Source: Phytohabitans suffuscus (lineage in GTDB: Bacteria; Actinomycetota; Actinomycetes; Mycobacteriales; Micromonosporaceae). Taken from it: 64,000 bases of DNA. How positions within the stretch are numbered: the first letter of the stretch is position 1; each line of letters starts with the position of its first letter. Under the pieces are notes generated by a model that had not been told where the DNA came from, did not search any database, and worked only from the letters and a program-made list of their open reading frames with translations. Of the stretch, positions 32,701 to 44,700 are shown piece by piece. The position numbers and the translations under genes were made by a program. The stretch spans positions 7,130,320 through 7,194,319 of the forward strand of contig NZ_AP022871.1 of NCBI RefSeq assembly GCF_011764565.1. The letters are read 5' to 3'.

Positions 32701-35700
32701 GGCTGACGGGCGCCGGGCCGCGACCATCTGGGCGCGCCCGGAGGGCCCCGACGAACCCTGGACCGAGCACGCCACCGGCCGGCTGGCGCCCGCGGGCGCT
32801 GGCGCGTTCCGGGTACCCGGCGGCGCGTGGCCACCGGTTGGAGCGGAGCCCGTCGACCTGCCGGCGCTGCGGGAGCGGCTGGCGGGCGGTGGCTTCGCGT
32901 ACGGGCCCGCGTTCGCCGGGCTGCGCGGGCTGTGGCGGGCCGGCGACGAGCTGTTCGCGGACGTCCGGCTCCCCCGTGACCTGGAGGGCGACGCCGACCG
33001 GTACGCCGTCCACCCGGCGCTGCTTGACGCGGTGCTCCAGGCGATGGCGGCGTTCACCGCCGCCGACGAGCCGGGTCGGCTGCCGTTCTCGTTCAGCGAC
33101 GTGGCCGTCGACGTGCACGGCGCGGCGGCGCTGCGGGCCCGGCTGACGCTCCTCGCCGGCGGCGGCGTGACGGTCGCCGTGGCGGAGCCCTCCGGGCGGC
33201 CGGTCGCCACGATCGGGTCGCTCGTCACCAGGCCGGTTCGGGCCTCGACGCTGCCGCTGCACCGGATCGCGTGGGAACCCGCCACCGCCGGTGTGGCGGG
33301 GGAGTGGGCGCGGGCCGGCAGCCTCGACGAACTGCGCGGTCCGGTGCCGGCGACGGTGGTCGTGCCCGCGCCGGTCGACGTCTCCGGAGGGCTTGTCGCC
33401 GGCGTCCACGCGGCGGCCGGATGGGCGCTGGAGACCGTGCGGCGGTGGCTCGCGGAGCCGCGGTTCGCCGGCTCCCGGCTCGTCGTCCACACCGCCGGCG
33501 CGGTCGAGCCGACCGGCGACGAGGGGGTCGCGGCCGCCGCCGTGTGGGGCTTCGTCCGGTCGGCCGCGACCGAGCACCCGGGGCGGTTCGCGCTTGTCGA
33601 CGCCGCGTCCGCGGACGAGTTGCGGGTGGCGCTCGCCGCCGTGGCCGGCGGCGTGACGGAGGTCGCCGTCCAGGACGGCCGGGCACTGGCGCCGCGCCTG
33701 CGGGCGGTGACGGCGCCCGCCGAGGCCGGCGACGGGCACGCCGTGGGCGATGGCGTCGCGGTCGTCACCGGCGCCCGAGGCGTTCTGGGCGGACTCGTCG
33801 CCCGACACCTTGTCGAGTCCGGCACCGCGCGGCGGCTGCTGTTGCTGAGCCGCCAGCCGGCCACCGAACTGGCGGCCGAACTGGCCGCGCGCGGGGCCGA
33901 GGCGGAAGCGGTCGCCTGCGACGTGGCAGACCGCGACGCCCTGGCGGCCACGCTGGCTGAGCGCTCAGTCAGCCTCGTGGTGCACGCCGCCGGCGTGCTC
34001 GACGACGGTGTGGTGACCTCGCTCTCCGGCGCCCAGGTGACCCGCGTGCTGCGGCCCAAGCTGGACGCCGCCGCGCACCTGGACGCGTTGACCGGCGCGC
34101 CGCTCGTGCTGTTCTCCTCCGCGGCGGCCACCTTCGGCGCGCCGGGGCAGGCCAACTACGCCGCCGCGAACGCGGCCCTGGACGCCCTCGCCGCGCGCCG
34201 CCGGGCGCAGGGCCGGCCGGCGGTCTCGATTGCCTGGGGGCTGTGGGACGAGCGCGGCGGCATGACCGCCCACCTCGGGGAGGCCGACCTGGCACGGATG
34301 GCCGAGGGCGGCGTCACGCCACTGTCCACAGCGGACGGACTGGCACTCTTCGACGCCGCGGTCGCCGGCGGCCAGCCCCGCGTGGTGGCCGCCCGGCTCG
34401 ACCGCGCCCGGGTGCGCCTGGCCGGTACCAGCGGCGGCGGTCAGCGTCCCCGGGCGGTGGCCGCCGCGCCGCCGGGGGAGTCCGCGGAGGCGGGGCTGGG
34501 AGCCGGTACCGCACCGCTGGAGTTGGTGCGCGCGCAGGTCGCCGGCGTGCTGCGGCACGCCAGCGCCGACGCCGTCGCGCCCGACCGGGCGTTCCGCGAC
34601 CTCGGCTTCGACTCGCTCACCGCGGTGGAGCTCCGCAACCGCCTTACCACGGCTACCGGGCTCCGGCTGCCCGCCACGCTGATCTTCGACCACCCGACGC
34701 CGGCCGCCGTCGCCGCCTACCTGGCGGAGCGGTTCGCCGGAGCCGGAGTCGGGGACCGAGCCGGCGCCGGTGCGGCGCTCGCGCCGGGTGCGCCGAGTGC
34801 TGTCACCGACGAGCCGATCGCCGTCGTCGGCATGGCGTGCCGGTACCCCGGCGGCGTGCGCACGCCCGACGACCTGTGGCGGCTGGTCGCCGGCGGGGTC
34901 GACGCGACCGGCGACTTCCCGACCGACCGCGGCTGGGACCTGGACGCGCTCTACGACCCCGATCCCGAGCATCCCGGCACCACATACGCCAGGCGCGGCG
35001 GCTTCCTCGCCGACCCGGGCCGGTTCGACGCGGCGTTCTTCGGCATCAGCCCGCGCGAGGCCCTGGCCATGGATCCCCAGCAGCGGCTGCTGCTGGAGGT
35101 GGCCTGGGAGGCGTTCGAAGCGGCCGGCGTCGACCCGACCTCGGTTCGGGGCAGCCGCACCGGTGTCTTCGCCGGCGTCATGTACCACGACTACGCGACC
35201 CGGCTGGCGACGGTCCCGGAGGAGGTCGAGGGGTTCCTCGGCACCGGCGGCTCCAGCAGCGTCGTCTCCGGCCGGGTGGCCTACGCGCTGGGGCTGGAGG
35301 GTCCGGCGCTCACCGTGGACACCGCGTGCTCCTCGTCGCTTGTCGCCCTGCACCTGGCCGCGCAGGCGCTACGCCGCGGCGAGTGCGACGCGGCCCTGGC
35401 CGGCGGGGTCACCGTGCTCGCCACACCCCGGCTGTTCACCGAGTTCAGCCGGCAGCGCGGGCTGTCGCCCGACGGCCGGTGCCGGGCGTTCGGCGCGGGC
35501 GCGGACGGCGCCGGTTTCGCCGAGGGCGCGGGCGTGCTGCTGCTGGAGCGGCTCTCCGACGCCCGCCGCGACGGCCACCCCGTACTCGCGCTGCTGCGCG
35601 GCAGCGCGGTCAACTCGGACGGCGCCAGCAACGGCCTGACCGCGCCGCACGGCCCGTCGCAGCAGCGGGTCATCCGGCAGGCGCTGGCCAGCGGCGGCCT

Positions 35701-38700
35701 CGGGGCGTCCGATGTGGACGCCGTCGAGGCGCACGGCACCGGCACCACCCTGGGCGACCCGATCGAGGCGCAAGCGGTCATCGCCACCTACGGCACCGGC
35801 CGGCCGGACGACCGTCCACTGTGGCTGGGATCGGTCAAGTCGAACCTCGGCCACACCCAGGCGGCCGCCGGGGTGGCCGGCGTCATCAAGATGGTGCTCG
35901 CGCTGCGTCACGGCGAACTGCCCCGCACCCTCCACGCGGACGAGCCGTCCCCGCACGTGGACTGGTCCGCCGGCGCGGTGCGGCTGCTCACCGCCCCGGT
36001 GCCGTGGGCCGCGAACGGCAGGCCACGCCGGGCAGCGGTCTCGTCGTTCGGCGTCAGCGGGACGAACGCCCACGTCATCGTCGAGCAGCCGCCGGCCCCG
36101 GCGCCGGCCTCGACCCGGGCGCCGGCTTCGGCGCCGGCCACCGGCGGCACGGCGCTCCCGTTCGTGCTCTCCGCCAGGAGCGACGGGGCGCTGCGGGCAC
36201 AGGCGAGCCAACTGGCGGACACGCTCGCCGCCGCCGGCCCGCGTCCTGTCGACGTCGCCCACACGCTCGCCGCCGGACGCGCGGCGCTGGAGTACCGCAC
36301 GGTCGCGGTCGCCAGCACCGCCGACGAGTTGGTCCACGCCCTGCGCACCCCGGCGCCGCCGGCCCTGCCGGCCACGCCGAAGCGGGCCGTCTTCGTCTTC
36401 CCGGGCCAAGGGTCCCAGTGGCCCGGCATGGGGCTCGACCTGTGGGACAGCTCGCCCGTCTTCGGCGACACCATGCGGGCGTGCGCCGAAGCGCTCGCCC
36501 CCACGTGGACTGGGATCTGCGCGAGGCACTGGCGGACCCGGTCGCGCTGGAGCGGGTCGACGTGGTGCAGCCGGCGCTGTTCGCGGTGATGGTGTCCCTC
36601 GCCGCGCTGTGGCGCTCCTTCGGCGTCGAGCCGGCCGCCGTCGTCGGGCATTCGCAGGGCGAGATCGCCGCCGCGTACGTCGCGGGCGCCCTGTCCCTTG
36701 AGGACGCCGCGCGCGTGGTCGCGGTACGCAGCCTGTGCCTGGCGGGGATGGCCGGCGACGGCGGCATGGTCTCCGTCGCGCTGCCCGCCGCCGAGGTTGT
36801 CGAGCGGTTCGGCGGCGTCGTCAGCATCGCCGCCCTCAACGGCCCGGACGCCACCGTGGTCGCCGGTGAGACGGCCGCCCTGGACGCGGTGACGGCCGCC
36901 TGCGAGGCCGCCGGCGTGCGGGTGCGGCGCATCCCGGTCGACTATGCCTCGCACTCGCCGCGGATGGCCGAGGTCCGCGACGAGCTGCTGGCGGCGCTGG
37001 CGGGCATCGCGCCGCGCGCCGGCACGGTGCCGATGCGTTCGACGGTGACCGGCGAGGTCGTCGACACCGCCACCCTCGACGCCGACTACTGGTACCGGAA
37101 CCTGCGCGAGACCGTCCGGTTCGCACCGGTCGTGCGCGGGCTGCTCGACGCGGGCGGCGTCGCGTTCGTGGAGTTGAGCGCCCACCCGGGCCTGATACCG
37201 GTGCTGCCGGAGGACGCGGCCGGCATCGGCTCCCTGCGCCGCGACGAAGGCGGCATGGCGCGGTTCCTGGCGTCGCTGGGCGAGGCCTGGACGCACGGCG
37301 TCGCGGTCGACTGGTCCGCCGCGTACGACCGGGCGGCGGCCCGCCTCGTGCCGCTGCCGACGTACCCGTTCGAGGGCGAGCGGTACTGGCTGCTGGCCCC
37401 GCCCCCGGCGTTGCCCGGCGGCCTGGAACATCCGCTGCTGTCGGCCGCCACACCCATCGCCGGCACCGGTGGGCTCCTGCTCACCGGCCGGCTCGCCAGG
37501 CAGACCCACCCGTGGCTGGCCGACCACGCGGTCGCCGGCACGGTGCTGCTGCCCGGCACGGCCTTCGTCGAGCTGGCGCTGGCCGCCGCCGAGCACGTGG
37601 GCGCCGGCGGCGTGCCCGACCTGACCGTGGCCGCGCCGCTCACGTTGCCGGCCACCGGGGCCGTCGCGATCCAGGTACGGCTCGGCGAACCGGACGGCGC
37701 CGGTCGCCGGTCGCTGACCGTCCACTCGCGACCGGCGGCGGCCACCGGCGACGAACCGTGGACCGAGCACGCCACCGGCACGCTCGGCACCGGTTCCGCG
37801 CCCGGCGAAGACCTGACCGAGTGGCCGCCCGCCGGCGCCGAAACGCTGCCGGTCGACGACTTCTACGCCCGCGCCGAGGGCCAGGGCTTCGCCTACGGGC
37901 CGGCGTTCCGAGGACTGCGGGCGGCGTGGCGGCGCGGCGGCGAGGTCTTCGCCGAGGTCGCCCTCCCGGCGGGCGAGCGCGCCGCCGCCGGCCGCTTCGC
38001 CGTGCACCCCGCTCTGCTGGACGCCGCTCTCCAGGCGCTGGGTGCGGCGGGCGAGGGCGCCGGGCGGCTGCCGTTCGCCTTCACCGACGTCGCGCTGCAC
38101 GCGACCGGCGCCACCGAGCTACGCGCGCGCCTGCGGCCGGGCGGGCCCGACCGCGTGGCCGTGGCGGTCGCCGACGGCACCGGCGCGGCGGTCGCCACCG
38201 TCGGCGAGCTGGCGTTGCGGCCGTTCGACCCCGACGACCTGCGCGGCGTGCCGGTGGACGCGATGCACGTGCCGCGCTGGGTGCCGGTCACCGTGCCCGA
38301 AGCGGTGCCGGCGCCACCGGTCGATGTGGACATCGCGGCGCTCCCGCGGCCGGTGCCGCCGGTCGTGGTCGCCACCGTGCCGGCCGGCGTCGACGCGCGC
38401 GGCGCCGTCGCGCACGCCCTCGACATGATCCGGTCCTGGCTCGCGGAGGACGCCGCCGCCCGGTCCCGGCTCGTGTTCGCGACCCGGGATGGCGTCGCGA
38501 CCGGCGTCGGCGAGGCGCCCGATCCGGCCCACGCCGCGGTGTGGGGGCTGATCCGGTCGGCCCATGCGGAGCACCCGGGGCGCTTCGGCGTCGTCGACGT
38601 CGACGACCCCGCGGCGGTCGGCGTCGCGGCGGCTCTCGGCGAGGACTGCGCCGTGCGCGGCGACCAGCTGTTCGTCCCGCGGCTCGCCCCGGCCGCCGAC

Positions 38701-41700
38701 AGCGACTCCCTGGTGGCGCCCGCCGGTGCGGACGCCTGGCAGCTCGACATCGCGGAAGCCGGAACATTCGAGCGGCTGCGCCTGGCGGCGAACCCGGCGG
38801 CGCTGTCCACCCTGGAACGCGGTCAGGTGCGGGTGAGCGTCCGCGCGGCCGGGGTCAACTTCCGGGACGTGCTGGTGGCGTTGGGCGCGGTGCCCGGCCA
38901 GGCCGGTCTCGGCGGCGAGGGTGCCGGCGTCGTCACCGAGGTCGGGGCGGGCGTGACCGGCCTGGCCGCCGGCGACCGGGTGACGGGGCTGCTGCCCGGC
39001 TCCTTCGGCCCGGTGTCCGTGGCCGACCACCGCATGGTGGCGCCGATCCCGGCCGGCTGGTCCTACGCCGAGGCCGCCACCGTGCCGATCGCGTTCCTCA
39101 CCGCCGCCTACGGCCTCGGCGACCTGGCGCGCCTGCGGCCCGGCGAGTCCGTGCTCGTCCACGCCGCGGCCGGCGGCGTCGGCATGGCGGCGGTGCGGCT
39201 CGCGCTCGGCCTCGGCGCCCAGGTCTACGCGACCGCGAGCCCGGCCAAGTGGGCGGCGGTCGAGGCGCTCGGGGTGCCCGCCGAGCGGATCGCCTCCTCC
39301 CGCGACGTGGCGTTCGCAGACCGGATCCGGCGGGCCACCGGCGGCCGGGGTGTCGACGTGGTGTTCAACAGCCTCGCCCGCGAGTTCGTGGACGCCTCGC
39401 TGGGCCTGCTCGCCGGCGGCGGGCGGTTCGTCGAGCTGGGCAAGACCGACGTCCGCGACGCGGACCAGGTCGCCGCCGCGCACCCCGGCGTGACGTACCG
39501 GGCGTTCGACCTCGAGGAGGCCGGCCCCGACCGCATCCGTGAGCTGCTCGCCGAGCTGATGCCCCGCTTCGTCGCGGGGGAACTGGAGCCGCTGCCGATG
39601 TCCGCTGTGGACATCCGGTACGCGCGCGACGCGTTCCGCCACCTCAGCCAGGCCCGCCACATCGGCAAGGTGGTCCTGACCCTGCCGGTGCCGGCCGGCG
39701 ACACCGGGGTCGCGGTGGTCACCGGTGCGCGGGGTGTCCTCGGTGGACTTGTCGCGCGGCACCTGGCCCGGTCCGGTCGCGCGCGGCGGGTGCTGCTGCT
39801 GAGCCGGCGGCCGGCGACCGAGCTGGCCACCGAACTGGCCGCCCTCGGCGCCGAGGCGGAGGCGGTCGCGTGCGACGTGGCGGACCGCGACGCGCTGGCA
39901 GGCGTCCTGGCCGACCGGCCGATCAGCATGGTGGTACACGCGGCCGGCGTGCTCGACGACGGCGTGCTGTCGGCGCTGACCGGCGAGCAGGTGGACGCGG
40001 TCCTGCGGCCGAAGCTGGACGCCGCGACCCACCTGGACGAGCTGACCCGGCATCGTGACCTGTCGGCGTTCGTGCTGTTCTCCTCGGCGGCCGGGGTGCT
40101 CGGCGGGCAGGGCCAGGCCAACTACGCCGCGGCGAACGCGGCGATGGACGCGGTCGCGCAGCGCCGCCGCGCGCGCGGCCTGCCCGCGGTCTCGCTGGCG
40201 TGGGGCCTCTGGGCCGAACGCACCGGCATGACCGGCCACCTCGGCGCGGGAGATCTGCGACGGCTCGGCCGGGGCGGCGTCGCACCACTGTCTACAGAGG
40301 AGGGCTTAGCGCTGTTCGACGCGGCGCTGGCCGCGCCGGACGCGCTGCTGGTGCCCGCCAGGCTCACCACCGTCCGGCGGCCGGCCCGCCGAGGTGCGAG
40401 CGCCGCGACCTCCGGCGACGGCTCCGCGCTCGCCACCCGACTCGCGTCGCTCAGCCCCGGTGAGCGCGACCGGACCCTGGTGGACCTCGTCCGCGAGCAC
40501 GCCGCCGCGGTGCTCGGCCACGCCAGCCCGACCGGGATCGGCGAGCGCGCCTTCAAGGAGCTGGGCTTCGACTCGCTGACCGCGCTGGAACTGCGCAACC
40601 GGCTCGGCGCCGCGGCCGGCCTGCGGCTGCCGGCCACGGTCGTCTTCGACCAGCCGACCCCGTCCCGGCTCGCCTCCTTCCTCCTGGAACGCCTGGAACA
40701 GCTGGGATCGGTGGCGGGTGAGCCGGCGGCGCCGGCCGCCCCCGTGGCGCGAGCCGTACCCGCGACGGGGGACGAGCCGATCGCGATCGTGGCGATGGCG
40801 TGCCGGTTCCCCGGCGGAGTGGAGACGCCGGAAGACCTGTGGGAGCTGGTGGCGCAGGGACGCGAGGCGGTGGGCCCGTTCCCGGCCGACCGGGGCTGGG
40901 ACCTGGAGTCGCTCTACCACCCCGACCCGAGCACCGCGGCACCACCTACGCCCGCGCCGGCGGCTTCCTGACCGGAGCCGACCGGTTCGACGCCGGCTTC
41001 TTCGGCATCAGCCCGCGCGAGGCCCTGGCCATGGACCCGCAGCAGCGGCTGCTGCTGGAGGTCGCCTGGGAGGCGTTCGAGTCGGCCGGCATCGACCCGG
41101 CGTCGGCGCGCGGCAGCCGCACCGGCGTGTTCGCCGGCCTGATCCACGGCGGCTACGGCGCCGGCGCGGCGCCCGGCGATCTGGAGGGCTACCTCGGCCA
41201 CGGCAGTGCGGGCAGCGTCGCCTCCGGCCGGGTCTCCTACACGCTGGGGCTGGAGGGTCCGGCGGTCACCGTGGACACCGCGTGCTCGTCGGCGCTGGTC
41301 GCGATCCACTTGGCGGCGCGGTCGCTGCGCAGCGGCGAGTGCGACGCGGCGCTGGCCGGCGGCGTGACCGTGATGGCCACCCCGGGCGCGTTCGTGGAGT
41401 TCGGCCGGCAGGGCGGGCTGGCGCCGGACGGGCGGTGCAAGGCGTTCGGCGCGGGCGCGGACGGCACCGCGTGGGCGGAGGGCGCGGGCGTCCTGCTGCT
41501 GCGCCGCCTCTCCGACGCCCACCGGGACGGGCAGCCGGTGCTCGCCCTGCTCCGCGGGAGCGCGATCAACCAGGACGGCGCCTCCAACGGGCTCACCGCG
41601 CCGAACGGTCCCGCGCAGCAGCGGGTGATCCGGGAGGCGCTGGCCGGCGCACGGCTGTCCACATCGGACGTCGACGCGGTCGAGGGCACGGCACCGGCAC

Positions 41701-44700
41701 GAAGCTCGGCGACCCGATCGAGGCGGAGGCGCTGATCGCCACCTACGGCGCGGGCCGCCCCGGCGACCGGCCGCTGTGGCTCGGGTCGCTCAAGTCCAAC
41801 GTCGGGCATACGCAGGCGGCGGCCGGGGTCGGCGGGGTCATCAAGATGGTGATGGCGATGCGGGCCGGGCTGCTGCCCCGCACCCTGCACGCCGACGAGC
41901 CCTCGCCGCACGTGGAGTGGTCCGGCGGCGGGGTGCGGCTGCTGGCCGAGCCGGTGCCGTGGCCCGCCGTGGACGGCCGGCCGCGCCGGGCGGGCGTCTC
42001 GTCGTTCGGGGTCAGCGGCACCAACGCCCACGTCATCCTGGAGGAAGCGGCGCCGGCGCAGGTGCCTTCGCCGGATGCGACCCCGGACGGCGCGCCGGTG
42101 GGGTGGGTCATCTCGGGGCACTCGGACGCGGCACTGCGGGCCCAGGCCGGCCGGCTGCGGGCGCACCTGGCGCGGCGCCCGGAGGTGGCGCCGCTCGACG
42201 TCGCCCGGAGCCTCGGCACGGGCCGCGCCGGCCTGAGCCGCCGAGCCGCGGCCCTCGGCGCCGATCGTGCCGACCTGCTCCGCGGGCTCGACGCGATAGC
42301 CGCCGGGGAACCCGTCGCGCCGGGCGTCGTCCGGGGCACGCCCGTCGACGGCGGGCTGGCGTTCCTGTTCACCGGTCAGGGCGGTCAGCGCGCCGGTATG
42401 GGTGAGGGGTTGGCGGCGGCTTTCCCGGTGTTCGGCGATGCGTGGCGTGAGGTGCTGTCGTTGTGTGACCCGGATCTGGTGGCGGGTCTGGGTGATGGTC
42501 GGGTCGACCAGACCGGTTCGGCGCAGGTCGGCCTGTTCGCCTTTGAGGTGGCGATGTTCCGGCTGTGGGAGTCGTGGGGTGTGGTCCCGGACTTCGTGCT
42601 GGGTCACTCGGTGGGTGAGATCGCCGCCGCGACGGTGGCGGGCGTGCTCGGTGTGGAGGATGCCGCCCGTCTTGTCTCGGCGCGGGGGCGGTTGATGCAG
42701 GCGTTGCCGGCCGGTGGTGGGATGGTCGCGGTCGAGGCGACCGAGGCGGAGGTGGCCGGGACCCTGCCGGAGGGTGTGGAGATCGCCGCCGTGAACGGCC
42801 GCCGTGCGGTCGTCGTGTCCGGCCCACTCGGTCCGGTCGAGGCGGTGGGGAGCGGTGGCGGGAGGCCGGCCGGCGTGTGCGGCGGTTGCGGGTTTCGCAC
42901 GCGTTCCATTCGCCGCTGGTGGAGCCGATGCTGGCCGGGTTCGCGGAGGTTGCCTCGACTCTCGCCTACGCCCCGCCGCGGTTCGGTGTGGTGTCCAATG
43001 TGTCTGGTGAGTTGGTGCGGGAGTTCGACGCCGGCTACTGGGTACGGCATGTGCGCCGCGCGGTCCGGTTCGGTGATGGGATGGCGTTGCTGGCCAAGCG
43101 TGGGGTCGGCTTGTTCGTGGAGGTCGGTCCGGACGGTGTGCTGAGCGGTATGGGTCGGGACGCGGTGCCGGATGGTGTGTTCGTGGCGTCGTCCCGCCGC
43201 GACCGCGACGAGGCCGCCGTCGCCGTCGCCGGCGCCGCGACCGCCTGGGTGAACGGCGCGCCGCTCGACTTGTCGCGGGTGTTCGCCGGCGGGCGCCGGG
43301 TCGACCTGCCGACGTACGCGTTCCAGCGGGAGCGCTACTGGCTCGCGCCGGCCCGGCCGACCGCCGACCGCCCCACCCACCCGGCGCTGGACGCCGTCGC
43401 CGAACTGGCCGACGGTGGCGGCGCGCTGCTGACCGGCCGGATGTCCGTCGCCGGCCAGCCGTGGCTTGGCGACCACGTGATCGGCGGCGCGGTCGTCGTG
43501 CCGGGCACCGCACTCGTCGAGCTCGCGCTGCACGCCGCCGACCGGGTCGGCGCCGGACGGCTGGCCGAGCTGACCCTGGAGGCGCCGCTGCTCGTCCCGG
43601 ACGGCGGTGAGGCGGCCCTGCAACTGCGGGTCGGACCGGCCGGCACGGACGGCCGGCGGACCCTGACCCTCCACGCCCGCCAGCCAGGCGAGCCGTGGAC
43701 CCGGCACGCCAGCGGCACCCTCGCCGCGGAAACCGGTGCCGGGCCGGCCGACTGGGCGGCTTCCTGGCCACCGGCCGCTGCCGCGCCGGTCGACGTGGAC
43801 GGCTTCTACCCGGGCTTCGCGGCGGCCGGCTTCGACCTCGGCCCGGCGTTCCACGGGCTACGCGCCGCCTGGCGGGCCGGCGACGAGGTCTACGCGGACG
43901 TGGTGCTGCCCGCGGCCCAGCAGGCGGACGCCGGCCGCTACGGCATCCACCCCGCGCTGCTGGACGCCGCCCTGCACGCGGGCGGCCTGGAAGCACTCTC
44001 ACGGGACGCCGAGGCGCTGCGCGGCCGGCTGCCGTTCGCCTGGCGCGGGGTGACCCTGCACGCGGTCGGCGCCACGGCGCTGCGGGTGCGCATCACCCCG
44101 TACGCCGGCGGTGACGGCGTGCGCGTCGAGCTGGCCGATCCGGCCGGCGCCCCGGTCGCGGCGATCGAGTCGCTGGTCACCCGCCAGGTCCCGATCACCG
44201 CACCGGCCCGGCGGCAGGACGACCTGTACACAGTGGACTGGGTCGCGCTGGAACCGGAAGCCGGCTCGGCGCCGGCGGGCAGCGGGGTGCATCGCGTCGA
44301 CGGCGCCGGTGGTCCGCTCGCCGCCGCGCGCACCACGCTCGCCGCCCTCCAGGACTGGCTCGCGGCCGAACATCCGTCCGGCGCGGTCCTGACCGTCGTC
44401 ACCGAGGAGGCGATCGCCGCCCGCACCGGCGACCGGGTGACAGGTCTCGCGCAGGCCCCCGCCTGGGGCCTGGTCCGGTCGGCGCAGGCCGAACACCCCG
44501 GCCGGTTCGTCATCCTCGACACCGACACCGTCCTCGACGAGGCCGACATCTACGGCCACGTGGCCGCCGCGCTCGTGGCGGGCGAGACACAGGTGGCGGT
44601 GCGCGGTGGGGCGGCCTTCGCGCCCCGCCTGGTACGGGCCGCCGCGGGACACGAGGCCGGCGCCTGGGACCCGGACGGGACGGTGCTGATCACCGGAGGG

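Noticed and set aside
33740..33800. KR5 and KR6 as cofactor-deficient because of TGARGVLGG instead of TGGTGxLG
   Set aside because: The three glycines of the GxxGxxG fold are retained and the rest of each KR is complete.
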